Source of the DNA: Polytrichum commune
Taxonomy: Eukaryota > Streptophyta > Polytrichopsida > Polytrichales > Polytrichaceae
NCBI GenBank assembly: GCA_950295325.1
Contig: OX485807.1
Coordinates: 51,634,796 to 51,698,795 of the forward strand
Reading direction: 5' to 3'
DNA: 64,000 nt
The notes under the pieces are model-generated. The model was not told where the DNA came from, did not search any database, and saw only the letters and a list, made by a program, of their open reading frames with translations. The position numbers were made by a program, and so were the translations under genes. Positions within the stretch are counted from its first letter, which is position 1, and every line of letters starts with the position of its first letter. Shown in pieces: positions 1-12,206 of the stretch.

Positions 1-2
1 CA

Positions 3-1036
3 TCTGCATTGTACAAGTCTATTATTAAAGCTTTGAAATTGCCAACGGGAATAACAATGCATATTGCTTATTCTAATATATCAAATAAACATAAGATTGT
101 CTCCAACACAAACCATATTGAAATATGGAATAATACAACAATGATGATTACAAGTGGGAGGATGTTTTTCAAGATGAACATTTGGTGCCTACCATATCTT
201 CGCCTCTCGTCATCTTTGATGGTGTGAAAATAAGTTCTAATACCAAGACTTTGGGATTAGATCATGTTATTTTGATATACATTCCAAAGATGTTGGACGA
301 AGGCACATATAGATCCACATTGAGATTGGCCAATGTTTATTATGAAGAGGCTCCTCTTTATGGAAACAGAAACAAACAGAAAGCCCAAAATCCACACCGT
401 GGATTTTACAAAAATATTAGTCATGGTTACACTTCAAATGCAGGCATTGCTAGTGGCAATGTTGTTCCGTATACTTCATCCAAAGTTTCAATTCATGAAG
501 AGAAGGCATTCAAGGACATTGGCGACGAGATTACAAGCAATATATGGAGAAGTGCAATGTCCACATTCGGTGAGAAAATTGACCATCACTTTCAGCTACA
601 AGCATCAACCACAAATCACATATATGTTGGCCTAGATGAGAGTCCCACAAATGTATGTCAATTGCATTTCAGCAAAAATTCATTTATTAAGCCATATGTT
701 GATTCGTTGGATATGAAATCATCCATTATTACATGGTTTACAGCAGAAGCTCCTTCAAAAGGTCAATTTGCCGTGCATCAATATCTTTACAAGTTTCAAA
801 CAAACAATGGACCTGGTTTGTTTGTAAAAAGCAAAAAATATGTGCACGGGACATTACATTTTGACCTAAGAGACAATGCAATAGAGAATTATACATTAGG
901 ACTTGCTCTTACGAACAAGAAATGGTTGAAAACTAGGGTGGAGCATCAATTGACGGCTCAAACTAAGAAACCTGCTAGAATTCCAATAAAAAAATATTGG
1001 TATTCCATAGATCCACAAGATAGTCATAATGAGTAG
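3..1036 (+). pseudogene. frameshifted remnant of an unrecognised protein-coding gene
   Basis: Open coding-like sequence enters from the left edge, so the start is missing. The first part (3 to about 140) is open in one frame; from about 140 to the TAG-type end at 1034-1036 the open frame is a different one. The second part is at least 285 codons. The residue composition is that of a soluble globular protein, with no membrane segment, signal peptide or metal-binding cluster visible. The switch without an intron signal suggests a one-base indel in an old gene. I do not recognise the family and propose no function. It could be a transposon- or virus-derived gene or a decayed host gene; nothing in the sequence decides between these. 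The AT-rich tail after 1036 and the lack of neighbouring exons fit a dead copy. Confidence 0.45.
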
Positions 1037-1805
1037 CTATTGTTAATTATAGTAGTAGAATTTATAGCTTTTTAGAATGAGTTGGAGCGTTTTTTTACCA
1101 TTTTTTGTATTTAAAATATTTTTATATATAATAAATATTATTTTGGAAATTTTTGTATATAATATTGTTTTTTTTTTGTATATTGTATCACCACACCATT
1201 TTTTATGCGCCATGCCGCCCTATAACGGAGGAAGCCAATGTTGAAAGGCCTATAGCCACGGCTTTGGAAGATTATGCCTACAAGACTCACAACTAATTGT
1301 GATTTTTCACAAGGTCCCTAACATGTGTACGGACATGTAAAAAATATATATTTTCGGTGGAAAGGTTCTTGGAAAATGAGCCAGTTTTTGGAGGTGTCAA
1401 ATTCACTTTGCACAGGTTCTACAAATAACATTTTAAAAAATAATCCAAAAAAAAAAACCTATGAATATCAATCACATTATGTCATATATATGACATGTGA
1501 ATATAAGCATAGAACAATCAAACCACTAGTACCCAATCAAAATATCAATCTTTAAGTGCTTTATTGACATGCATACATTAATTCATGAACCACAAAATTT
1601 AGAATCTTTTAAACATACTCTCAAAGATTATCCTTCAAGGTAAACATAGTAATTGAATAAGAAGTAGTATATATAAACATGTTAAAATTTTATAAATAAA
1701 GACCTACGTACCCTTCAACGAGGCTCGGGGGGTCACTATTGGAATTTTAGAAACCATGTGAAACAAGAACAATATGTTCAATTTAATTTGTTGAGGGTAA
1801 AAATC
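1037..1805. other. AT-rich non-coding stretch
   Basis: No credible gene. The first 150 bases are strongly T-rich. The rest carries short open frames without family resemblance and leads directly into the satellite array. Confidence 0.6.
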
Positions 1806-4385
1806 ATAAAATCATTTGATATTGTGACATATTGTTTTTATTTCTTGAATTTCATTCTCTTTAAATTGAATTTGAAATTGAGAAATCGTTAAAATGGCCC
1901 AGTACATGTTGGAGTGTGTTGGTTTTGGTCATGGTAATGATAGGAATGTTTCACATGCAAATTCATATACAATAAAATGAAATTATACACGATTCTATAA
2001 CGATGTGCTGAATGTGTCTAATACCCTGCCAAGTTATTAGACACATTAAGCACAACATTATAAAATCTTGCACAACTCTCAAACCCGGAGCCCTAAGTTT
2101 GTGAATTTTTTTGTATAGTTGCTACATCAAGGAAGCTTGGATTTTGGAAGTTTTTATGGTCATTTGATATTGTGACATATTTTTTTTATTTTTTGAATTT
2201 TATTCTCTTTAAATTGAATTTGAAATTGAGAAATCGTTAAAGTGGTCCAGTACATGTTGGAGTGTGTTGGTTTTGGTCATGGTAATGATAGGAATGTTTC
2301 ATGTGCAAATTCATATATAATAAAATGAAATTAGAGACGATTCTATAAGGATGTGCTTAATGTGTCTAATACCTTGCCAAGGTATTAGACACATTAAGCA
2401 TAACATTATAAAATCTTGCACAACTCTCATACCTCGAGGCCTAAGTTTGTGAATTTTTTTTGTATAGTTGCTACATCAAGGAAGGTTGGATTTTGGAAGT
2501 TTTTATGGTTATTTGATATTGTGACATATTGTTTTTAATTTTTTAATTTTATTCTCTTTAAATTGAATTTGAAATTGAGATATCGTTGAAGTGGTCCAGT
2601 ACATGTTGGAGTGTGTTGGTTTTGGTCATGGTAATGATAGGAATGTTTCACATGCAAATTCATATACAATAAAATGAAATTATAAACGATTGTATAAGGA
2701 TGTGACTAATGTGTCTAATACCCTGCCAAGGTATTAGACACAATAAGCACAACATTATAAAATCTTGCACAACTCTCATACCTCGAGGCCTAAGTTTGTG
2801 AAATGTTTTTGTATAGTTCCTACATCAAGGAAGCTTGGATTTTGGAAGTTTTTATGGTCATTTGATATTGTGACATATTGTTTTTATTTTTTGAATTTTA
2901 TTCTCTTTGAATTGAATTTGAAATTGAGAAATCGTTAAAGTGGTCCAGTACATGTTGGAGTGTGTTGGTTTTGGTCATGGTAATGATAGGAATGTTTCAC
3001 ATGCAAATTCATATACAATAAAATGAAATTAGAGACGATTCTATAAGGATGTGCTTAATGTGTCTAATACCTTGCCAAGGCATTAGACACATTAAGCATA
3101 ACATTATAAAATCTTGCACAACTCTCATACCTCGAGGCCTAAGTTTGTGAATTTTTTTTGTATAGTTGCTACATCAAGGAAGGTTGGATTTTGGAAGCTT
3201 TTATGGTCATTTGATATTGTGACATATTGTTTTTAATTTTTTAATTTTATTCTCTTTAAATTGAATTTGAAATTGAGATATCGTTGAAGTGGTCCAGTAC
3301 ATGTTGGAGTGTGTTGGTTTTGGTCATGGTAATGATAGGAATGTTTCACATGCAAATTCATATACAATAAAATGAAATTATAGACGATTGTATAAGGATG
3401 TGACTAATGTGTCTAATACCCTGCCAAGGTATTAGACACATTAAGCACAACATTATAAAATCTTGCACAACTCTCATACCTCGAGGCCTAAGTTTGTGAA
3501 TTTTTTTTGTATAGTTCCTACATCAAGGAAACTTGGATTTTGGAAGTTTTTATGGTCATTTGATATTGTGACATATTGTTTTTATTTTTTGAATTTTATT
3601 CTCTTTGAATTGAATTTGAAATTGAGAAATCGTTAAAGTGGTCCAGTACATGTTGGAGTGTGTTGGTTTTGGTCATGGTAATGATAGGAATGTTTCACAT
3701 GCAAATTCATATACAATAAAATGAAATTAGAGACGATTCTATAAGGATGTGCTTAATGTGTCTAATACCTTGCCAAGGCATTAGACACATTAAGCATAAC
3801 ATTATAAAATCTTGCACAACTCTCATACCTCGAGGCCTAAGTTTGTGAATTTTTTTTGTATAGTTGCTACATCAAGGAAGGTTGGATTTTGGAAGCTTTT
3901 ATGGTCATTTGATATTGTGACATATTGTTTTTAATTTTTTTAATTTTATTCTCTTTAAACTGAATTTGAAATTGAGAAATCGTTAAAGTGGCCCAGTACA
4001 TGTTGGAGTGTATTGGTTTTGGTCATGGTAATGATAGGAATGTTTCACATGCAAATTCATATACAATAAAATGAAATTATAGACGATTGTATAAGGATGT
4101 GACTAATGTGTCTAATACCCTGCCAAGGTATTAGACACATTAAGCACAACATTATAAAATCTTGCACAACTCTCATACGTCGAGGCCTAAGTTTGTGAAT
4201 TTTTTTTGTATAGTTGCTACATCAAGAAAGTTTGGATTTTGGAAGTTTTTATGGTCATTTGATATTGTGACATATTGTTTTTATTGTTTTTATTTTTATT
4301 CTCCTTAAATTCAATTTCAAATCGAGAAATTGTTAAAATGGTCTAGTACATTTTGGAGAGTGCTGGTTTTGGTCATGGTAATGAA
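1806..4385. repeat. 349-bp satellite array, dimeric higher-order repeat
   Basis: The marker CATTTGATATTGTGACAT recurs at 1813, 2161, 2510, 2859, 3208, 3557, 3906 and 4256, a period of 348-350 bp. Two monomer types alternate. Type A (2161, 2859, 3557) has GTGCTTAATG and CGATTCT; type B (2510, 3208, 3906) has GTGACTAATG and CGATTGT. The real unit is therefore a 698-bp A-B dimer repeated three times. The outer monomers are more diverged and the last is partial. Each monomer holds a long inverted repeat; in the 2161 unit 2355-2375 pairs perfectly with 2379-2399 around a 3-base loop. No reading frame spans the units. Edge divergence fits unequal crossing-over inside the array. Confidence 0.93.
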
Positions 4386-4810
4386 ATAGCAAATTTACAC
4401 CAATTTCTTTTGCAATTTCATGTTTATTTTTGCAAAGTCAATTTCTCAAGTTCATATTCATTGAAATTCTTCATGCTTCTTAGAAGTTCGGTTATGAAAA
4501 TTTGAAATGATGACTTCAATTTTTAGTGGTGGATTTGTTTGTTGTGATGGAGTAAATTGGATTCTACGTAGTGATTTATTTGCTTGTCCACAGAGAATGG
4601 ATCCATTGAATGGTACTTGTTGACAAATAGCAATTGATGTAGAGTATTATGTCATTCAAATTTTTTCACATACCAATAATGATTTTAAGGATGCAAACTG
4701 TGTATGAAAGGATAAAAACATTTTATTTTCAATAAAATTGGATACATCCATTTGCGTGCCTTAATTCTAACATCTCATCATTATCATCTAATTCTACTGG
4801 ACATGAACCC
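4386..4810. other. non-coding flank of the satellite
   Basis: After the last partial monomer the sequence is single-copy within this window and AT-rich, with no gene-like features before the Myb-like relic. Confidence 0.5.
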
Positions 4811-6570
4811 CTACGAACTACCCCGTTCCAGTCTGAATTGCTTGCTTGCATTTGTAGCCTCGAACCAACACCTCCAGGGAACAAATGAAATTCGCCACTT
4901 ACAGCAACAAGACATGAACAACAACATCACCAAGACAGAGATTAGCAATAACATCAAGGCCAACAGAAAGAGCCACAAACGAGGAACAACAACAACGAGG
5001 ACCATCAACAACAACATCAAGGCGAGTACGACCAGGAAGACCACGATCAACACAGGGAAGGGGAAGACCAAGAACAACACAGAAAAAAAATGCGATGACG
5101 ACCACCAGCAACACACATCGACGATGAAGACCAGGATCGGGACGAGGAAAGGGAAGAGGCAGTATGTGTCCAACACCTCCCACAACCACCAATCAACACG
5201 AGGAAGGGGAGGACTGTTTGAAAACGACATCCTCACCTGCAGCCTCGCTGTCTTCGCGCTAGCTCCGCGGACCCCCTCCTCAGTGCTCTCCCTCCTCCAC
5301 AGGGAGAGACCTCTCCCACACATCCTCCTCCTCCCTCTCTTCCCCCACACTGCGTCCCTCTTCCTCATCCCAATCCCTCCCCTCCAGCTCTGGATCCCAG
5401 TCCTTCTCCGGCGCCTCTCTCCCACTCCCCGACGCCCCTCCTCCTTGCAGTGCTTCCCTGCCCCTCCCTCCCAACCCCCCCCTCTCCCCGCCCCACCTCC
5501 CCTTCGCCCTGCCGCACCTCCCCCTCTCCCTGCCGTCCCTCTCCCTCTCCCTGCCGCAGCACCCCCTCTCTGCGATGCCTCTCCGCATCTCTCCAACGCC
5601 CCTCCCCCTCTGGCCGACGTCCCTCCCCGCTGTAAAACATGGGAGTCTTCCTGCGGCACCTCTTCTCTGCGGCTGCCGGATCTCTCGGCCTCTGCCGCTG
5701 CAACCCTCCTCTCCTCCTCTGCGTGTTCTCTGGATTCCTCTTCACACAACCTTTTCTTCAGTTTTTTTAGCTCTTCTCCCCTCCTAAGCCTTAGGTATTC
5801 GCGTGCATCCTCCCCTGCATTGTCTTCTATTGGCATGGTCATCAAGAGCAACATATTCTGGTCTTCAATAAGAGCAACTTTCTTCATTTGAACTGCTGCC
5901 ATACTCCTTGTTGCCTCAGCTTGAGCATACAATGTTCTTTCCCTTATCTTTTGTTGCATGTTGTCTTGCTTTGCTGCTTTCACTCCCCCCGGCCGCTCAT
6001 TATACACAGTTTGAGACCTTGTTGCACCCTCCGAAGTGCCACCATCTTGATCTTGTGTGTTGCTTCCCTTGCACTCATGAGCCGATCGTTTCTTCCCCAT
6101 AGGCGACTGCGTCCATCCGTCAGCCCAGCAGGGACAGTCTTTGAGCAACAACCAACAATGCTCAAAGAGAAAATCTGTATTTTTTGCACTTTTCTGCCTA
6201 TACAACTCCTTTGCATCTCTCAATGTATCTGCAGCATTGCTGCCACTCTTGTGCATACGCTGAATCTGACTGTAAATGCCACAGAACTTTGATACATTGT
6301 GTTTTTATCAAACCCCACTTTGTCTCCAGACTTCGCAATGGCCGCACTCCATCTGGCCGGTTTGCATTGTAGTGTTCAGTAATCCTCTCCCAAAACACAC
6401 CTGCCTTCTGCTGATTAATTCCCCACTACACGATCTTGCGAAACCAACATCACACTCTTGCAAAGTTGCTCTTCTTCCACCCTCATAAAATTCTTTCCTT
6501 TGCAACCAACTTTTGTTGGCCCCCCTTCCAGTGATCCCATTCCACCACCTCGTTCCCTCCGACCAGCCAT
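4811..6570 (-). pseudogene. Harbinger-associated Myb/trihelix-like (ORF1 / NAM-associated type) protein, two frameshifts
   Basis: Read on the minus strand from an ATG at 6570, the segments match, in order, the plant family of Myb-like DNA-binding proteins carried by PIF/Harbinger transposons and their domesticated relatives: a KNF..EEE-L start, a VSQD-VVGN motif, FWERI-EHYN-NRP, then LRSL-KWG-I, KELY-----FEHCW-LLK and a coiled-coil tail rich in Glu, Lys and Arg. The motifs lie in successive frames. One extra base near 6415-6418 and another near 6293-6296 break the frame; without them the motifs would join. Downstream of about 5740 the frame runs into an Arg/Gly/Glu-rich low-complexity stretch and then a hydrophobic run antisense to Asn/Thr-rich repeats, so the true C-terminus is unclear. 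No Harbinger DDE transposase was found beside it. In the family this protein binds transposon ends together with the transposase. Confidence 0.72.
5270..5640. repeat. C/T-rich (G/A-rich on minus) low-complexity tract
   Basis: Dense CCCTCTCC/CTCCCC-type repeats within the tail of the Myb-like relic. They give Pro/Leu/Ser-rich readings on one strand and Arg/Gly-rich readings on the other in several frames, so open length here is not evidence of coding. Confidence 0.8.
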
Positions 6571-6776
6571 TGACAAAACCTCCAACAGTGTCAGACTGAA
6601 AAAGTCAAGTTTTGGAGGGTGGAAAAATTGCACACCAAGCTGTTGTCCAAGGCACCTGGGATGGCGTGACCGGCAGTGGGTTTAGGGTTGTTGGGAGGGC
6701 GGTGGCGGCTGTGCCGGGACCCACCCCGGCCACCTGCCGTTGGCGTGGCCGTTGGGGGGAACGGTGGCGATGGCCT

Positions 6777-6977
6777 AATGTCATGCATGTAACCACCAAA
6801 GTGCGACTTGTATTAAAGAGGTTTGTAGTGTTAACAAGAATGCATGATAATAGAGAATTAGTGTAGCATGTGGCATTATGAAATAACAAAAAGTCAACAC
6901 TGCAATAACGACAATGATGACCACATGATGTGTGCAAGCATGTGGTTTGAATTCTTTAACATATTATTTTAATGTCA
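6777..6977 (+). repeat. left arm of a large inverted repeat
   Basis: About 180-200 bp that match, with indels, the reverse complement of 9724-9903. Shared blocks include TAGTGTTAACA, the ATGCATGATA-TAGAGAAT block and GATGTGTGC-AGCATGTG. The arms are about 2.75 kb apart. Confidence 0.75.
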
Positions 6978-8469
6978 AGAATAAAGGCCCAATAAATACA
7001 GCTCCACACATCCACACATTTCCATGCAAACAATCTCCCCCTAAACTTGTACATACTTGAGTTCATGGGGATGTTTATAAACAATAATTTGGGCTAATAA
7101 GTAGGCTAGATAAGAAGATCTAGAGTTCCTCACATGCGCCCTAAAGTTCATCACCTTTTGTTCCGTTATCTACACTTATAGTAGATGTGCCACTTTCACC
7201 CGTGACACCACCTAATTCATTACCTCTTGCCCAATATCCAAGGTGGCGGTATATGTGCTGCTTTCACTTGGTTTGGCATCTACCTTTGTCCTAGAGAGTG
7301 GATTGAGGTGATCTTGAACTTCAAGGTCCTTGTGTTTGTGTTACCAATTAAACCTAGAATGTTGTGTGCTTTCAATGGGACCCTAGTAGAAAGGCCAGTT
7401 TTCTTCACAAACATCATTCAACACACTATCATGTAGGACTTGTCAAAAACATCACATTCCGTGTCAAAATGGTATGTTGAACACACTTGACTCACATGTG
7501 ATAATTGTTTATGGGTCCTATCCAGCTCATGTCGGTTTCTTAACAATGAGACATTCTAGGTGGAAATTTTCATGGTTAGGTTTCTCCACACATGATTGGT
7601 GTCTTTGAGTACACATGTGTAATTATGATATTTTTTTTTTCTCTTTGCACTCATTTCTCGTAGGATATGAAACAAGCAATTAGAGTAGAGGCACCCATAA
7701 CCAATCGCTTAAGAGATTACGCACCAAATATGGAGAAGTATGAGGTGGTGCATTTTTCTCCTATCTAAGAAGATAGGAATCAAGGGATTGCAATTTTTTT
7801 GATAATTTTATCCCTCAAATTGAAAAAGAAAAAGACTTTTAAAAGCCAAAAAGTTGTCCCGGATACATTACCAATGTCTAGAGTCCACCATGACCATTCA
7901 TTTTGAGAGGACACCCAAGGAAATTTTAGCACGAGATGGGGTCCTAACCAAGAATAAGTGATTTTACTCTACTGTGAAATTGTTAGCCAATCCAAATCGT
8001 GCATGTAGCCATTTACCTCATAACATTTGGAGCTCATATGGATGCCTTATTCATATTAAAGTGTAGATTCTCTTGCTCATCAAGTGGTCATATAGATCCC
8101 CCCCCCATCATGTTGACCATAAATCCCAAGATGATTAATAACATATTTTGAGCTCGTAATCCAATATGTCCTAAACTCATATCTCGTTTGTTGGTGTACG
8201 TTCTTAGATCCACACCTAACCACATACGTGACATACCACTCAAATATAGGCATCCAAATTATTGCTATGTTGGATTTTAGGCACGCATTCTTAACGCGTG
8301 GACAAAGGCTGAGGATGGGCGAGAATTTTGCCGAGAAAATAGGGAAATCGGATTTGTGCCCGGTAAGTCCCCTTGGGCGGGGTTTCTTAGCTGGATATAA
8401 GCCTTGAAACACCCAAGGATTTTTTGTTCTTTGAATTTGTCCTTGATGTGCATGTCTCAAACCTCAAAC
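6978..8469. other. non-coding DNA with a dispersed repeat copy
   Basis: No credible gene. About 7660-8260 is one copy of a dispersed repeat whose relatives lie at about 20145-20410 and 46320-46640. Shared blocks run from GGATATGAAACAAGCAATTA (two of the copies) through GGAGCTC, CTTATTCAT and GTCATATA to a final ACTCAAATATAGG-like end. It is unclassified, with no terminal inverted repeat recognised. Confidence 0.55.
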
Positions 8470-8472
8470 TAA

Positions 8473-8972
8473 GGGCCACTTCACACACGAGACTGAGAGC
8501 CCGTGACCATTACACTTCAAGCACTCTCATTGGTGGAAAAGGCGGAGCCAATCCAAGTTCGCTTCACACTACGCTTGAGGGACCAACGGAGTATGTGAAT
8601 GCAAGATGGATGTAAAGTATACATGGATTCCTACATGGCATCAAATGGTTCATGTTTCATGGTCACTTGGACTCTTTTCAAAAATCACCTCCTAGAGGTA
8701 GGCCTAACACAAAACCAGGAGACCATGGCACTCCAAATGCTCACAACCGTTGGTTTATTTTATTTTATCATATGCGAGGACCCGCATGATTAGAAACTCA
8801 TTGAAATAGCATTTGGTTGAGGGCCCAGTCACATATGACTTCACACTACACTTGAGGGTCCATGACCACACTACATGAATTTTGGAGGTGTGTTAGGACG
8901 GCCTTTGGACGCTTTCTTTTGGGCTCTCACAACTTCATGGTCACGGCTCTTGGCTCATGTGTGAAGTGGCCC
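8473..8972 (+). mobile_element. Harbinger-like MITE, copy 1 (500 bp)
   Basis: The ends are inverted repeats beginning GGGCCACTTCACAC (left) and closing GTGTGAAGTGGCCC (right). The element is flanked by TAA at 8470-8472 and TAA at 8973-8975, the 3-bp TWA target-site duplication typical of PIF/Harbinger (Tourist-like) elements. It has no coding capacity. Two relatives lie at 21130 and 46857 in the opposite orientation. Confidence 0.88.
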
Positions 8973-8984
8973 TAAGCTAGAGAT

Positions 8985-9274
8985 CAGTGCTCGGGAAGTT
9001 TTTGGGCATAGTCGGTCAAGATCCTAGTGATTCTAAATCCAACCAGTTACATGTTAGACATCTTCTGGTTTTGCTTTATTCATTTGAGGTATATTCTTCT
9101 ATAGATTCTTCTAAAATGATCGGTAACTCTCCTTAAGTCTCCAACTTCAACCGGTTCATCTGTAAGTAACCGCCACTTCTCCCCATTCAATGCTAGCGAT
9201 TTCATTTGCAAGGTTCGATTCTCAATGTAGTCAATGATGCCGAATGCAATAATTTTGATCAACAGAATTGCCAA
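8985..9274 (-). pseudogene. coding-like relic of an unrecognised dispersed family, copy 1
   Basis: The minus-strand translation contains LTDEPVEVGDLRRVTDHFRR and continues with a K-rich segment after a stop. The same peptide pattern (D-E-x-V-E, then V-x-D-x-R-K, then a -FR- or HF-R block) appears at four other places in the window, each decayed. The family is not recognised. It probably belongs to a transposon present in many copies. Confidence 0.5.
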
Positions 9275-9723
9275 TATCGGTGCAGACTTTCATGTTGGTG
9301 TGAGAAAGAATTCTTCTCACCGTTCTTGTTCAAGACACCCATGTGATGAAAATGAACTCAATTTTGAAGGTGCCATGTAAGGTTATGTGGGTGTTTGTTT
9401 TGGCTTTCTTTTCATTTTCCACAACTTACCGATTCTATGTACACACGAAAGCGTGTGCAACATTAGCAACTCTGCAATGAAGCATCAACCAAAATTTTAA
9501 GATAATAATAATTAATAAAAGAAGAAGAAGAAGAAAAAATCGTATTGGAAATTGAACCTCCCCTGATTTAGTTTGCATATTGGAATTACACCCTAACCTT
9601 CGTAATGTCACCCTTCATAATGTCACTCCCTTTCTCATATCCCAAAGCCCTAGGGAATGGACATGCTCAATTCAAACATCCCTACTTATTGTCACAATTC
9701 CCCGCCTGTATATCATGTGATTT
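9275..9723. other. non-coding DNA
   Basis: Nothing gene-like. There is a short GAAGAAGAAG purine run at about 9520-9535. Confidence 0.5.
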
Positions 9724-9903
9724 GACATTAAACCAATCCACTTAAGAATTCCAATCACATGCTCGCACACATCACGTTGTCGTTATTACAATGTTTAATT
9801 CCATAATGTCACATGCTACACTGATTCTCTACTATCATGCATCCATGTTAACACTACGTGCCTCCTTAATATCACATGCACTTTGGTTGCCACATGCATG
9901 ATA
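9724..9903 (-). repeat. right arm of a large inverted repeat
   Basis: Reverse-complement partner of 6777-6977. Together the arms could be the degraded ends of a roughly 3.1-kb element that now contains a Harbinger-like MITE. Confidence 0.75.
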
Positions 9904-11354
9904 TTAGGAGATTAGAGTGTACTCATGATGGATTCAATTTGCACCCAATATGTAATCTAGAATCTAGGAGGCAGATTGGTTGACCTCTCCCATAATGTTT
10001 CTTGATGAACTCTTTTTAGTTCATGTTTCACATTGACCTTCACTTATTAGGAGGAATTTTGCAATCATTAATGTAGATGGGTGTTAAAACTGTCAATTCA
10101 AGCGTTGATCATGAAGTCTATTATTATATATATGTAAATGATCTTTTATTAGCAATCAACACACCAAAGTATGTCTCATTATAATTATGTATGCAAAAGT
10201 TATAAGGGTTCAAAGTTTTGTTAGTAGTTCATTCAACATCAAATCAGGACTCCTCAAGATCGATATTTTTTTATTGGGCAACATTCGAAGGTGTTGGTTT
10301 ACAGTGGGGTGTAGATTCAAGCACCATCTACCTTACCCCTTAAGCGTATGAAAGGGCCCGGAATGGACTGCTCGAAGCATTAAAACACATATTTGAGTAA
10401 CATACTTCCACTTTTAATTGATCAAGTCGAACGAGACCTATCTAAAACAACTCATTCTTCAAGTTTACTTTTTGACTTGATTGAATACCTTGATGTCACC
10501 TAAGAGTTGAGTTCACATGTGCAGCTTGGGTGACAGTGCTTTTGGATGCAAATACAAACATAATAATTTTGATCATCGATGTCAAGCATCAGCATAAATC
10601 TATTGTTCTCTTTCCTGGTAAGGCAATGTTTGTAATAGGGTTTTACACCCATAAATATATGAAATATTATTTATGAACTTGGTGAGGCCCATATAAATTT
10701 GTATTTGGCCGGACATTGAGACCCCGCGTCCTTTAAAGGTTAAGTTTATGTGTGGTATGTCCATGTCCTATTTGCATACTTTTGGCAACAACTTGTTGTA
10801 ATTGTCTTCAATTTTCAAGCCTTGGGGTATGTGCACATGTTGTGAATACTTGCCGCTTTTGAAATGCTTGTGCTCTCAAACATGTGATCACAAGCATATG
10901 AAAAAGGTATACCATCCATGTTCACACCTTAAGGCATAGTATAGAAGACATTGTATTTGTTATCAATTTTATGGCATGGTCTTTGCAAGCCAACACGCCC
11001 CAATTTACAAATGACTAGAGTGACGAAGTGGTCTTAGTTCAAAGTTTCCCTCTTAGGGCTAGGAAGTACGGAATGCCTTTAGTAGTTTTGGTTCATGGAT
11101 ACGGAAGGCATCAATTCCACTTGATATTAGGTTATGCTAAACATGGATTCATAACCATATACCAAATAAATTGTCATTTCAATACTTGTTTGGGGCTCGC
11201 ATAAATCATCACTTATCATGTATAAACACATTTCATGTCCTTCGAGGGTTAAGTGAATGCAACATGTGAAAGTTACTTAACTAGACTCCATTTGTTCCAA
11301 TCTATCATCCTTATGTTATCAAACAGGGCACAACTGTGTTATATGTGGAGAGAG
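9904..11354. other. non-coding DNA
   Basis: About 1.45 kb with only short open frames. No recognisable protein motif, RNA gene or long repeat was seen. Confidence 0.5.
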
Positions 11355-11815
11355 GGAATTCTCGTCCACGAACGTACCTCTCATCCATCCAACATAAAAA
11401 TTTGACCCCCTTGAAGTTTGTGGCCACTTCATCTCAAATGACTTGAACTACACTGAATCTCGGGTCTTTAGAGCTTTTTTTTCTTTTTTTTTCTTTTTTT
11501 TCTTTTTTTTTGAGACAGAAGGTTGATAGGCCGACAGGCCAACGCCAAAGCACAAGAGGCAGTTGACCACCTGGCAAGTTTTCTATCAAGTGGAGAGGAG
11601 ATTTCACAGCCGGGATTCGAACCGCCAACCTCTTCCTTGAGATTTGGGTATCTCTCCACCATCATCCGGTAGTTTAAGGTCATATCGGACCATCTTTAGA
11701 GCTAATTCCAATGTCAAGCAAACTATACAATTTACAAATTAAAAAACAAACAAAAACATATGAACTATTTTAGGGTTTTTTTTGTTGGATGAATGAGAGG
11801 TACGCTCGTATGTGA
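11355..11815. mobile_element. short inverted-terminal-repeat element carrying a SINE-like insertion
   Basis: ACGAACGTACCTCTCATCCA at about 11368 faces its near-perfect reverse complement at about 11775-11805 (GTTGGATGAATGAGAGGTAC and onward). The interior is largely a SINE-like sequence. No target duplication was identified, so the outer limits are approximate. Confidence 0.45.
11476..11690 (-). mobile_element. tRNA-derived SINE-like element, copy 1
   Basis: On the minus strand a B-box-like GGTTCGAATCCC follows an A-box-like TGGTGGAGAG. A conserved body follows (CTTGCCAGGTGGT, TTGGC-TGTCGGCC, TTCTGTCTC) and then an A-rich tail, which is a T/C tract at 11476-11512 on the plus strand. The body matches 18150-18300. 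It is a Pol III-type retroposon and not a tRNA gene, because no cloverleaf closes around the B box. Confidence 0.72.
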
Positions 11816-12080
11816 TGACCATAGTCCGCCAAGAGCCTAAGGCTAGTGTAAATGCAGCCTACAAAATTTGTGACTTAGCCTATAAAATTTTGAAAGTGTA
11901 GGACAAAGAGCCTATGGACAATTTAAAAACATAGGATATCAACCTATGTGATAAAAAACATGTAGGAAATTTTTCCTACAAAGTTTTTAAAAGAGAGGAT
12001 TTTAGCCATTCATCCTTCTTCAAATTGGGAAATTAGTTGACCTAAGTACATATCTTTAGGCTAATACTCGGGGCTCTTGG
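11816..12080. other. non-coding DNA with CCTA-CAAA-type direct repeats
   Basis: Short degenerate repeats of the kind 'tagcctataaaattt' recur here and again at 12680-12870. Confidence 0.4.
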
Positions 12081-12169
12081 GTGGCACATAGACGGATATC
12101 AATAATAGCCCTAACTCCCTTCCCGCCAATCTTTACAAATACCATTCATCACAACTCCTCTCTCATCAG

Positions 12170-12206
<37 letters not shown>

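Noticed and set aside
1806-4385. CRISPR-like array because of regular repeats with palindromes
   Set aside because: The 349-bp period repeats in full without unique spacers, and the context is a plant nuclear genome.
4752-5891. 379-codon plus-strand frame through the C/T-rich tract
   Set aside because: Antisense to the Myb-like relic and made of Asn/Thr- and Pro/Leu/Ser-rich simple sequence; no domain seen.
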